Below, piece after piece: positions 36,308 through 43,554 of a stretch of 64,000 nt of DNA (positions are counted from its first letter, which is position 1; the number at the start of each line of letters is the position of its first letter). The stretch is from Spirosoma oryzae. Lineage in GTDB: Bacteria; Bacteroidota; Bacteroidia; Cytophagales; Spirosomataceae. The position numbers and the translations under genes were made by a program. The stretch covers positions 106,013-170,012 of the forward strand of contig NZ_PVTE01000014.1 in the NCBI RefSeq assembly GCF_003002825.1, written 5' to 3'. A model generated the notes under the pieces. It had not been told where the DNA came from and ran no database searches. It was given only the letters and a program-made list of their open reading frames with translations.

Positions 36308-36831
36308 ATCGGCTATTCTATCCGCCGGCTGACCTCCCCCCTAGCACCCAGAAGGTTAGCCTTGTAGTGGTTCCAATTGACGTTCGTTAACTGGCTTACT
36401 AGGTAAGTTTTTTTACCCCTAAATCCCCTGAAGGGGACTTTGCTCGTACTCGGAGAAAGTCCCCTTCAGGGCAAGGCTGTTAAGTTCTTAAATTAACGCT
36501 GACGGTAGCCAAATTACCTTCGGTCCATCTACCCCCCAGCCCCGAAACGTCGGCCCGGCCTAAAGGGGGTGAACTTCATTTGTGGAATGCTCCCCCTTTA
36601 GGGGGCTGGGGGGTAGGGCGGAACAGAACTTAACACCCCTGCCCTTCAGGGGATTTAGGGGTAAAAAAGGCCTGCTAATAGCATCGTGGCCCACTTAGGC
36701 AAAACCCCTACGAGGTTAGCCCTAAAGGGGAAGTAGTTCTTCACGGAAGGCTCCCCCTTTAGGACGGGCCGACGCTTCGGGGCTGGGACGGCCGGCTGCC
36801 GCCGGGTAGATCAGAACTTAACAAACGCTCG
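36308..36831. repeat. Palindromic repeat cluster in a 524-bp gap
   Basis: No gene is seen here. The gap holds G/C-tract palindromes built from CCCCTAAATCCCCTGAAGGGG, CCCCCAGCCCC and CTCCCCCTTTAGG units and TTAAGTTCT/AGAACTTAA ends, arranged as broken and nested inverted repeats. Similar units fill the gap at 61326-61869. The cluster lies between two converging genes, so it may also stop transcription. Confidence 0.8.
36472..36641. repeat. 170-bp MITE-like unit nested in a palindrome
   Basis: The unit starts CAAGGCTGTTAAGTTCT and ends AGAACTTAACACCCCTG, which are 17-bp inverted ends with 15 matches. It is flanked by identical CCCTTCAGGG at 36462-36471 and 36642-36651, which looks like a 10-bp target duplication. 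It splits a palindrome whose unbroken form is seen at 61511-61590. Confidence 0.6.
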
Positions 36832-39198
36832 CTAGAACACGTAACTTACGGTCAGGCGGCCGTTGATGGGTGGCTGGGGTACCCAGTAATAAAGACCGTT
36901 GCGGTACCAGGGCGTGGCGATGAGTTGCCGGTTGAGCAGGTTATTGACGATCAGGTTTACCCGCACCGCATGATGCTGCCAGCCCAGCCCCCCGTCGAGC
37001 CGGAAATAATCGGGCGTCGTGTGCTGCGTCGCCGTTGCAAAACGCTCTCCCCGCCCAGCCTGATACTGATACCCCATCGATACCGTCAGGCCGGCACCGA
37101 TGGGCAGCGCGTAGTTGAGCCAGGTATTCTGCACATGCTTTACATACATGGGCGTCGGCGTACCGATCAGCAGCGGGTTAACGTCCTGCTCGACCTTCGA
37201 GTCGCAGTAAGCGTAGTTGACCACCACATTCAGCCCCCGCGCTACCTGCCCCACCACATCGACATCGACACCCTGCGACATCGTCTGACCAACCTGAATC
37301 CGGTACTGCGCATTGTTGGGATCTGTCGCGATGATGTTCGACCGGTTGATACGGTACAGCGACAACGTCGAGTTCCAGCGGCCGTTGAACCAGTTTTTCT
37401 TGATACCGATCTCCCGGTTTACGCCCTGCAACGGCCGGATAGCGTCTCCGCCAGCGGTAACCCCCGCCTGTGGTACGAACGTCCGGTCGTAGAGCGCGTA
37501 CACCGTCAGGTCGGGGCGCAGGCTGTAGCTGATCCCTACGCGGGGTGTCACGACGTGATCGCTCGATTCCGTATGTACGCCCGACACGTCATTGCCTGTC
37601 CGGGCGGTGGTGAAGCGGCCCGCCACCGTCAGCCGCAATTTATTCCGAAACAGACTCAGCTCGTCGAGTGCATAAACCGACTCGTACGCCACCCGCTGAT
37701 TCGTGTTGCCGTTCGCCACACCGCCCGGCGTGTGGTAGCCCGGAATCTCCGCGCCGTAGTCTGGATTGGTTACGTCGAGCGGATAGTACGTTAGCTGCGT
37801 CGTACCATTGGCATCTTTGTAGGTATTGTACGACACATAGCTATCGGCCAGGAATCGCTTCTGATTGACGTCGACGCCCATCAGCAACTGATGCTGTACC
37901 AGTCCAGTCGTGAAAGTTCCGTTGACGAATGCCTGCTGCGAATAAACTTCCGTTCGGTTCAGGTCGTATTTCGGGTTTCGCAACAACACATTCGGGTTAG
38001 CTGCGTTGACGCCCGTTACCCACAGGTAGATTCCCTCCGCATTGTTCCGCAGGAATGAACCCCGCACGGTCAGTTGCCAGTTTGCGTTAAACTGATGCGC
38101 AACCGTCAGGAAGCCGCTGTGATCCTGCGCGTGAATGGGTCCAACACTGGGTTCGTTGATGGAGAAATCGACGGGTAACGTACCGAATCCGGCCGGAGTC
38201 ATGACGATGGGGCTGTACATCGCGTATTTATTGGCCTGATACTGGTACTCCGCCGACACATAGGTACGATCGCTGATCCGGTATTTGAGTACGGGCGCGA
38301 TCAGAAATCGCCGGTTGTAATCGAACTTGACGAATGAGTTCGTCGTCATGCCCATCGTATTGAGCCGGTACAGCAGTTTGCCTTTCTTATCGAACTTACC
38401 GTCCAAATCGACCGCCAGCCGGTAGAAGTCGAAACTACCCAGCATGGCCGTAACGGCGTACCGCTGTGCCCCCGTCGGCTGTTTGGTCAGGATGTTGAAG
38501 CTACCCGCCGGATCGCCGATGTTATTCATAAACAGCGACGGCCCCTTCACAAATTCTACCCGATCGATAATGGCCGCGTCGTCGGGCGACGGCCCCCGAA
38601 AGATGGGCGTCAGATCGACACCGTTGCGCAGGCTGGAGATCAGCCCCCCACGCATGAACATGAAGGGACCCAGGTTATTCGATATTTCCTGCCGGATGAC
38701 GCCACTCACATTCCGGCTGACGCTCTCGGTCATGTTAAAGCTTCCCTGATCGGCAATGATCTCGGGCGTAATCGTCTGGATACTCTGCGAGAGGTTGATC
38801 GGAGTCGTTTTTAGCCGCAGCGCACTCGAAATGCTGTTGCTCGTATACGTCCGAAAGTAGCGCGAGCTGACCCGTACTTCGTCCAGACTCCGGCTGTTGT
38901 CGGGTGTCAGTACGATGGTCAGCACGGTTGTCGGGTCAGCAACCGATATCGTACGCGACTGGTAACCGACATAGCTAACCTGCACGGCCGACACTGACCT
39001 GGTGGTGCGCAGTTCGAAACGCCCGCTACTGTCGGTGGTCGTTCCCACCGTCGCCCCCGATACGGTAACGGTAGCACCGGGCAACGGGGCGTTGGGTGAT
39101 TTTTCATCGGTCACGATCCCCCGAATCGTCACTTGCGCAATGGATACAAGATTGATTGAAACAAAGCAGAGCAGTAGTAAAAACTGTCTAACAAACAT
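36832..39198 (-). CDS. TonB-dependent siderophore-type receptor
   Basis: A 788-residue outer-membrane receptor. The ATG at 39196-39198 gives a signal peptide (MFVRQFLLLLCFVSINLVSIAQ). A carboxypeptidase-like domain (about 24-105, TIRGIVTDEKSPNAPLPGATV) is followed by a plug with the ferrichrome/ferripyoverdine-type pattern (RLKTTPINLSQSIQTITPEII...). A barrel follows and ends with NGRLTVSYVF. The plug fits TonB-siderophore receptors, so it probably imports an Fe(III) complex. A small cysteine-motif protein gene lies just upstream on the same strand. Confidence 0.9.
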   Translation of the reverse strand: MFVRQFLLLLCFVSINLVSIAQVTIRGIVTDEKSPNAPLPGATVTVSGATVGTTTDSSGRFELRTTRSVSAVQVSYVGYQSRTISVADPTTVLTIVLTPDNSRSLDEVRVSSRYFRTYTSNSISSALRLKTTPINLSQSIQTITPEIIADQGSFNMTESVSRNVSGVIRQEISNNLGPFMFMRGGLISSLRNGVDLTPIFRGPSPDDAAIIDRVEFVKGPSLFMNNIGDPAGSFNILTKQPTGAQRYAVTAMLGSFDFYRLAVDLDGKFDKKGKLLYRLNTMGMTTNSFVKFDYNRRFLIAPVLKYRISDRTYVSAEYQYQANKYAMYSPIVMTPAGFGTLPVDFSINEPSVGPIHAQDHSGFLTVAHQFNANWQLTVRGSFLRNNAEGIYLWVTGVNAANPNVLLRNPKYDLNRTEVYSQQAFVNGTFTTGLVQHQLLMGVDVNQKRFLADSYVSYNTYKDANGTTQLTYYPLDVTNPDYGAEIPGYHTPGGVANGNTNQRVAYESVYALDELSLFRNKLRLTVAGRFTTARTGNDVSGVHTESSDHVVTPRVGISYSLRPDLTVYALYDRTFVPQAGVTAGGDAIRPLQGVNREIGIKKNWFNGRWNSTLSLYRINRSNIIATDPNNAQYRIQVGQTMSQGVDVDVVGQVARGLNVVVNYAYCDSKVEQDVNPLLIGTPTPMYVKHVQNTWLNYALPIGAGLTVSMGYQYQAGRGERFATATQHTTPDYFRLDGGLGWQHHAVRVNLIVNNLLNRQLIATPWYRNGLYYWVPQPPINGRLTVSYVF

Positions 39199-39360
39199 GG
39201 ATTGTATGGTAAAAAGGTAGTACGAACCAGCCACGAAAGGTCAGGTTCAAGAAGAAATGACTAGTCAATCCAACGCAGCCGTACGGCATGGATCACGCCG
39301 GTACGACCGACCTCTGGAGTCGATGTTCACTGGAAGAAAGACGTGAAAGAGAGCGCGTAA

Positions 39361-39738
39361 TTAACGGCGGGGTGGGCGCAGCAACTCGTCGACCAGATAG
39401 GTAGCGACTGAGCGTTTGTATGTAAAGAGACCCGTTGCGTCAGTGAGCACGGTCAGGGGTGCAAACGAAAAGCTAGTTCCTGCCTCGCAGAACAGCTGTA
39501 CTACCGGCGTATTCCGGACGCGCTCACTCGTATCCTTGTCCTGCCGGTCCTGCTGGGCTTTCAGCTTTTTGGCCAAGTAGCATTGGCCGTCGCAGTGCAG
39601 TTCGGGGCGGTCCCGGTTTTCGCAAAGTACCCGCGCAATGTAATCGCGGTTGAGGTTATAGTAGGCAATGGTTCCCCACGGACTGATGCCGGGCAGCAGT
39701 ACCGCAAACAGGAGCAGATAGACAAGCAGGGAACGCAT
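39361..39738 (-). CDS. Small membrane protein with CDGQCYL motif
   Basis: A 125-residue protein with an N-terminal hydrophobic segment (LLVYLLLFAVLLPGISPWG) and a cysteine pair in LHCDGQCYLAKKLK, followed by a charged stretch and a C-terminal beta-like part. Proteins of this design with CxGxCYL are common in Bacteroidota next to TonB receptors and metal genes. It lies 162 bp upstream of the siderophore-type receptor on the same strand and is probably co-regulated. Metal binding by the Cys pair is inferred. Confidence 0.7.
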   Translation of the reverse strand: MRSLLVYLLLFAVLLPGISPWGTIAYYNLNRDYIARVLCENRDRPELHCDGQCYLAKKLKAQQDRQDKDTSERVRNTPVVQLFCEAGTSFSFAPLTVLTDATGLFTYKRSVATYLVDELLRPPRR

Positions 39739-39799
39739 TGGGGGGCAAAAGTAAGCCGGAATAGCTTAACTTGCCTGTTTGAATAAAAGAAGAAAGAGG

Positions 39800-39865
39800 T
39801 TAGAAGAAAGAGAAAAGACACCGAAGAGCCATTCTTTCTTCTGCCGTCTTTTCTCTTTCTTCTAA
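39800..39865. repeat. Perfect 20-bp purine/pyrimidine inverted repeat
   Basis: Arms 39800-39819 (TTAGAAGAAAGAGAAAAGAC) and 39846-39865 are exact inverse complements around a 26-bp spacer that itself contains a shorter TTCTTTCTTCT/AGAAG arrangement. It lies in the divergent gap between the Cys-motif gene and the aminopeptidase gene. Confidence 0.85.
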
Positions 39866-39888
39866 CTTCTACCAGCAAGTCTGCTTAT

Positions 39889-42510
39889 ATGCACCGTTCT
39901 GCCATTTCGTTTAGTGTACTAGCCCTCCTGGCCAGTTGCAGCCATCGTTCCATGCCAGTCCAGTCCTATACCGTCGAACCGGGCGTTTCGCAGACGCTGG
40001 CTCAGACCCGGCGGCAAACGATCAGCGCCCCCGCCTACCAGCTATCGTTCGACATTCCGGCGCAGAAAAACGAACCCATCCCGGCCACGGAAACCATTTC
40101 GTTCGACTGGAAGCCCACAACCGACCCGCTGTTGATCGATTTCAAAGAGTCGCGCGATCACCTGCACCAGTTGACGGTCAACGGCGACACCACAGCGATT
40201 GTCTTCGCGAACGAACACATCCGAATCGAACCGGCGCGGCTGAAGGCCGGACGCAATCAGCTTACGATTCAATTTACGGCGGGGAATCTGTCACTCAATC
40301 GTAACGACGAATACCTGTACACGCTGCTCGTCCCGGATCGGGCTCGCACCGTATTTCCCTGCTTCGATCAACCCGATCTGAAAGCCACGTTTGCCCTCAC
40401 GCTGACGATCCCGGAAAACTGGGTCGCTATCGGTAACGCGCAGGCGCAGGCATCGACCTCGGCGGGTACCCGCAAGACGATCCGCTTTGCCCCGTCCGAC
40501 GTGATTCCGACCTACCTGTTTTCGTTTGTCGCGGGTAAATTTACGGTGGTGACGGAGAACGCAGACAAGCGGCCGATGACGCTGCTTCACCGCGAAACCG
40601 ACCCGGTCAAGCTAAAACTCAGTCAGGATTCGCTGTTTTCGCTGCATGCGGGGGCGCTCCGTTTTCTGGAAGACTATACCCAGCGCCCCTACCCCTTCGC
40701 CAAGTTCGACTTTGCCGCCATTCCTGATTTTCAGTACGGCGGCATGGAGCATGTCGGTGCTATCGACTACAAAGCGTCGGCGCTGTTTCTCGACAATGGA
40801 GCCACGCGCGATCAGAAACTGGCGCGGGCGTCGGTAATCGCCCACGAAACGGCGCACATGTGGTTTGGCGACCTGGTGACGATGCGCTGGTTCAACGATG
40901 TGTGGCTCAAGGAAGTGTTCGCCAATTTTATGGCCGACAAAGTCACGGCGATCACGATGCCGGAGGTAAACAACGACCTGAAATTCGTCATCGATCACCT
41001 GCCGGCTGCCTACGCCGTCGATCGCACCGAGGGGGCCAACCCGATTGGTCAGCCGCTGGCAAATTTACAGGAAGCCGGATCGCTGTACGGGGGTATCATC
41101 TACCACAAAGCCCCGATTATGATGCGACAGCTGGAAGCCCTCATCGGTGCCGACAACCTGCGCGACGGCCTGCGGGAATACGTTCGGACCTACGCCTTCG
41201 GCAACGCCACCTGGAACGACCTGATTACGATTCTCGACAAACGGACGCCCGCCGATCTGGTTACCTGGAACAAAGTGTGGGTCGAACAGACGGGCCGGCC
41301 GGTGGTGTCGTCTCAGCTTACGCAACAGGCCGGGCGCGTCGGTACGCTAACGGTAAAGCAAGTAGGAGAAGATGGCTCAAAGCGCGTCTGGCCGCAGTCG
41401 TTCGAACTGGCGTTTGTGTACCCTGATCGCATCGAGGCACTGCCCGTCAGTCTCACGTCGGCGCAGGTAAACGTACCCGAAGCAACTGGTAAAGACATAC
41501 CGTTGTTTGTTGCCCTGAACAGCGACGGACGCGGGTACGGTCGCTTTTCAGTCGACACGACGATGCTGGACCGACTCCCCATACTGAGCGATCCCGTCAG
41601 CCGGGCTGCGTCGTATATCAACCTGTACGAGAACATGCTGGCGGGGCAGGCCGTGCGCCCGGCCCGACTGGCTACCGTCTACCGCTCGCTGCTGGCGACG
41701 GAAACGGACGAACTGAACCTGCGCTTGCTGACGGGTCAGCTATCGGACATTGTCTGGAATTTCACCCGCCCCACCGACCGCCTGGCGCTGGCCGGGCAGG
41801 TAGAACAGGCAAGCTGGCAGGCGATGGAACAGGCTATAAATCCGGGACAATCCAGTCCGGGACAATCCAGCCCGGGACCATCCAGTCCGGGACTAAAGAA
41901 GGTGCTGTTTCGGCTGTACCAGAGTGTGGCCCTGTCGACAGATGCACAGCAGCGGCTCTACCAGATCTGGGACAAGCAGCAGGCCCCCACCGGCGTTACA
42001 CTCACCGAAGACGACTACACATCGCTGGCCCTCTCGCTGGCCGTCCGCGACTACCCGGCCCCCGACATTCTGACGCGCCAGCTGGCTCGTATCAAAAACC
42101 CCGACCGGCAAAAGCGGCTTCAGTTCATGATGCCCGTCCTGTCGGGCGACGTTGCCGAACGCAACCGTTTTTTTGCCTCACTAGCCGACGAGAAAAACCG
42201 CGAACACGAAGCCTGGGTAACGGCGGCATTAGGCTACCTACACCACCCGCTGCGGACGGCAACGTCGGTAGCGTATCTGCCGAAAAGTCTGGATTTGCTG
42301 GACGAGATTCAGCGGACGGGCGACATCTTTTTCCCGGAGTCCTGGCTCCGGTCGACCCTGTCGGGCTATCAGACACCCGATGTCGCACAATTGGTTCGTC
42401 GTTTCCTTGCCGATCGACCGCACTATAACACCCGGCTGCGCAGTAAACTACTCCAGGCAGCTGATACACCGTTTCGGGCCAGTAAACTGCTGTATCAGGG
42501 TCGACCATAA
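39889..42510 (+). CDS. M1-family metallo-aminopeptidase, lipoprotein
   Basis: An 873-residue zinc aminopeptidase of family M1. The type II signal (MHRSAISFSVLALLASC, Cys17) makes it a lipoprotein. The exopeptidase motif is YGGMEH (a GAMEN variant) around residue 286. The zinc site is HETAH followed after 18 residues by the Glu of WLKE (about 320-342). It lacks an obvious N-terminal extension and ends in a helical C-terminal domain that contains a low-complexity PGQSS repeat. Substrate preference is unknown. Confidence 0.92.
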   Translation: MHRSAISFSVLALLASCSHRSMPVQSYTVEPGVSQTLAQTRRQTISAPAYQLSFDIPAQKNEPIPATETISFDWKPTTDPLLIDFKESRDHLHQLTVNGDTTAIVFANEHIRIEPARLKAGRNQLTIQFTAGNLSLNRNDEYLYTLLVPDRARTVFPCFDQPDLKATFALTLTIPENWVAIGNAQAQASTSAGTRKTIRFAPSDVIPTYLFSFVAGKFTVVTENADKRPMTLLHRETDPVKLKLSQDSLFSLHAGALRFLEDYTQRPYPFAKFDFAAIPDFQYGGMEHVGAIDYKASALFLDNGATRDQKLARASVIAHETAHMWFGDLVTMRWFNDVWLKEVFANFMADKVTAITMPEVNNDLKFVIDHLPAAYAVDRTEGANPIGQPLANLQEAGSLYGGIIYHKAPIMMRQLEALIGADNLRDGLREYVRTYAFGNATWNDLITILDKRTPADLVTWNKVWVEQTGRPVVSSQLTQQAGRVGTLTVKQVGEDGSKRVWPQSFELAFVYPDRIEALPVSLTSAQVNVPEATGKDIPLFVALNSDGRGYGRFSVDTTMLDRLPILSDPVSRAASYINLYENMLAGQAVRPARLATVYRSLLATETDELNLRLLTGQLSDIVWNFTRPTDRLALAGQVEQASWQAMEQAINPGQSSPGQSSPGPSSPGLKKVLFRLYQSVALSTDAQQRLYQIWDKQQAPTGVTLTEDDYTSLALSLAVRDYPAPDILTRQLARIKNPDRQKRLQFMMPVLSGDVAERNRFFASLADEKNREHEAWVTAALGYLHHPLRTATSVAYLPKSLDLLDEIQRTGDIFFPESWLRSTLSGYQTPDVAQLVRRFLADRPHYNTRLRSKLLQAADTPFRASKLLYQGRP
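41841..41894 (+). repeat. In-frame 15-bp tandem repeat in the M1 gene
   Basis: 3.6 copies of a 15-bp unit (TCCGGGACAATCCAG and variants) encode NPGQSS-PGQSS-PGPSS-PGLKK in a linker between helical parts of the aminopeptidase. The first two units are identical, which suggests recent slippage. Confidence 0.85.
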
Positions 42511-42515
42511 ACACA

Positions 42516-42544
42516 AAAACGCCGGACATACCGTCCGGCGTTTT
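42516..42544. terminator. Bidirectional terminator between convergent genes
   Basis: AAAACGCCGGAC / GTCCGGCGTTTT stem with a 5-nt loop and A/T tails on both sides. It lies between the M1 aminopeptidase stop and the convergent small coiled-coil gene. Confidence 0.88.
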
Positions 42545-42567
42545 GCAAAATACTCCTTCTGATAAAA

Positions 42568-42873
42568 CTATTCGTTTGCGGCTTCAGCAGCAGCCTGTGC
42601 TTCCAGTGCTTCGATAGCCGACCGGTTTTTATCGCCGTATTCGTCGCGCTTCTGCTCGAAGTACGTAAATATGTTTGTAACGGCGTCTACGTTGTCAGCT
42701 ACTTTGCCGTGCATCTCGCCGAGGTTTTTTTCCAGAAACGAGTCGTTCAACCCATTCATGTTATCTACCTCAATTTTACCGATCTTTTCGATCAGTGCAT
42801 TCTGACTATTCTGCAAATCTTCGAGTTCACGAACGATTTTGTTCATCAACTCAAACTTCTGTAGTTTATCCAT
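42568..42873 (-). CDS. Small coiled-coil protein
   Basis: A 101-residue acidic, helix-rich protein (MDKLQKFELMNKIVRELEDLQNSQ start) with heptad-like hydrophobics and no membrane segment or signal. An upstream ATG would add 12 residues, mostly Ser and Thr. No family is recognised. It is convergent with the aminopeptidase gene and separated from it by a shared terminator. Confidence 0.65.
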   Translation of the reverse strand: MDKLQKFELMNKIVRELEDLQNSQNALIEKIGKIEVDNMNGLNDSFLEKNLGEMHGKVADNVDAVTNIFTYFEQKRDEYGDKNRSAIEALEAQAAAEAANE

Positions 42874-43109
42874 TGTCGAATTCGTTTGAATCGTACTTGT
42901 TGATTGCATTACCTAACCGCTGTCGGAAATAAAGGTTTTTAATTTTGTCTATAATATCCTCCCCCAGCGGGTACAACGGCCGATTAGCTGCCGTATCGAA
43001 CTTGAGGTAAAGAACCACAAATTCCTCATTTACAGAAGACTAGTATACACAATAATGCATCTTCGAATTTTCATATTACTATTATTTATCAATCTATAAA
43101 TTAAATCAA
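42874..43109. other. AT-rich intergenic DNA
   Basis: Between the small coiled-coil gene and the promoter at 43110 the sequence is AT-rich, especially 43021-43105, with no reading frame or repeat that I recognise. It probably contains the promoter of the leftward coiled-coil gene. Confidence 0.5.
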
Positions 43110-43141
43110 TTTGATCGATAGTTTACCTACTCGTAGCTTTG
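43110..43141 (+). promoter_or_regulatory. Complete Bacteroidota-type promoter
   Basis: TTTG at 43110-43113, a 20-bp spacer and TAGCTTTG at 43134-43141 match the Bacteroidota TTTG-N19-21-TAnnTTTG promoter in both boxes and spacing. Transcription would begin near 43148. No start codon with a long frame follows for about 350 bp, while an intrinsic terminator lies at 43362. Confidence 0.7.
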
Positions 43142-43148
43142 GCATAGT

Positions 43149-43395
43149 CAACCAACCCCCTTTATGACGACACGCCACACTCATTTTATAGTCGTTTATA
43201 TACGCAGAAATTACGCCCTGCAACGCGTACGAGTGCTGGCTTAGTCGGCACGACAGCGCAGGAGTTTATGCCCCGACCGGACTGTTGATAATGCCGGTCA
43301 GTGATCGGCATCTGCCCCCCTGACTTGATCAGTAAACACCATCCTGTAACTTGTACGACCCACGCCGATCGCCCTATGTTCGGCGTTTTTTTTTA
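43149..43395 (+). ncRNA. Candidate structured small RNA, about 245 nt
   Basis: Bounded by a full promoter and an intrinsic terminator and lacking a credible reading frame. Pairings visible by eye are CCTGC/GCAGG enclosing GTGC/GCAC (about 43213-43265), then two mutually exclusive stems that share one strand: GACCGG with CCGGTC, and ATGCCG with CGGCAT (about 43276-43312). The alternative stems could mean a switch, or a 6S-like or trans-acting RNA. It could also be a long leader of the histidine kinase gene, attenuated at the terminator. I do not recognise the family. Confidence 0.42.
43362..43395 (+). terminator. Orphan intrinsic terminator
   Basis: ACGCCGA / TCGGCGT stem with an 11-nt loop followed by nine T. 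There is no protein gene on this strand upstream for more than 800 bp, so it must end a non-coding transcript or act as an attenuator. Confidence 0.8.
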
Positions 43396-43554
43396 CTGGT
43401 TAGTCGTTTTTAGGTAATCAAACGTAACTGACGTAACTGGTACGCTTATCTGAAACGCGCACAAGCGGGTCATACGATAGAAACAGTATACCGATTGAAA
43501 GTTGAATACCGGGAATACCGTAACTTAACCGTTCCTACTTTTGCTAATTCACGT

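Noticed and set aside
36308..36831. CRISPR-like regular repeats
   Set aside because: The repeated units are palindromic G/C tracts with irregular spacing and no unique spacers of uniform length, and no cas gene is present.
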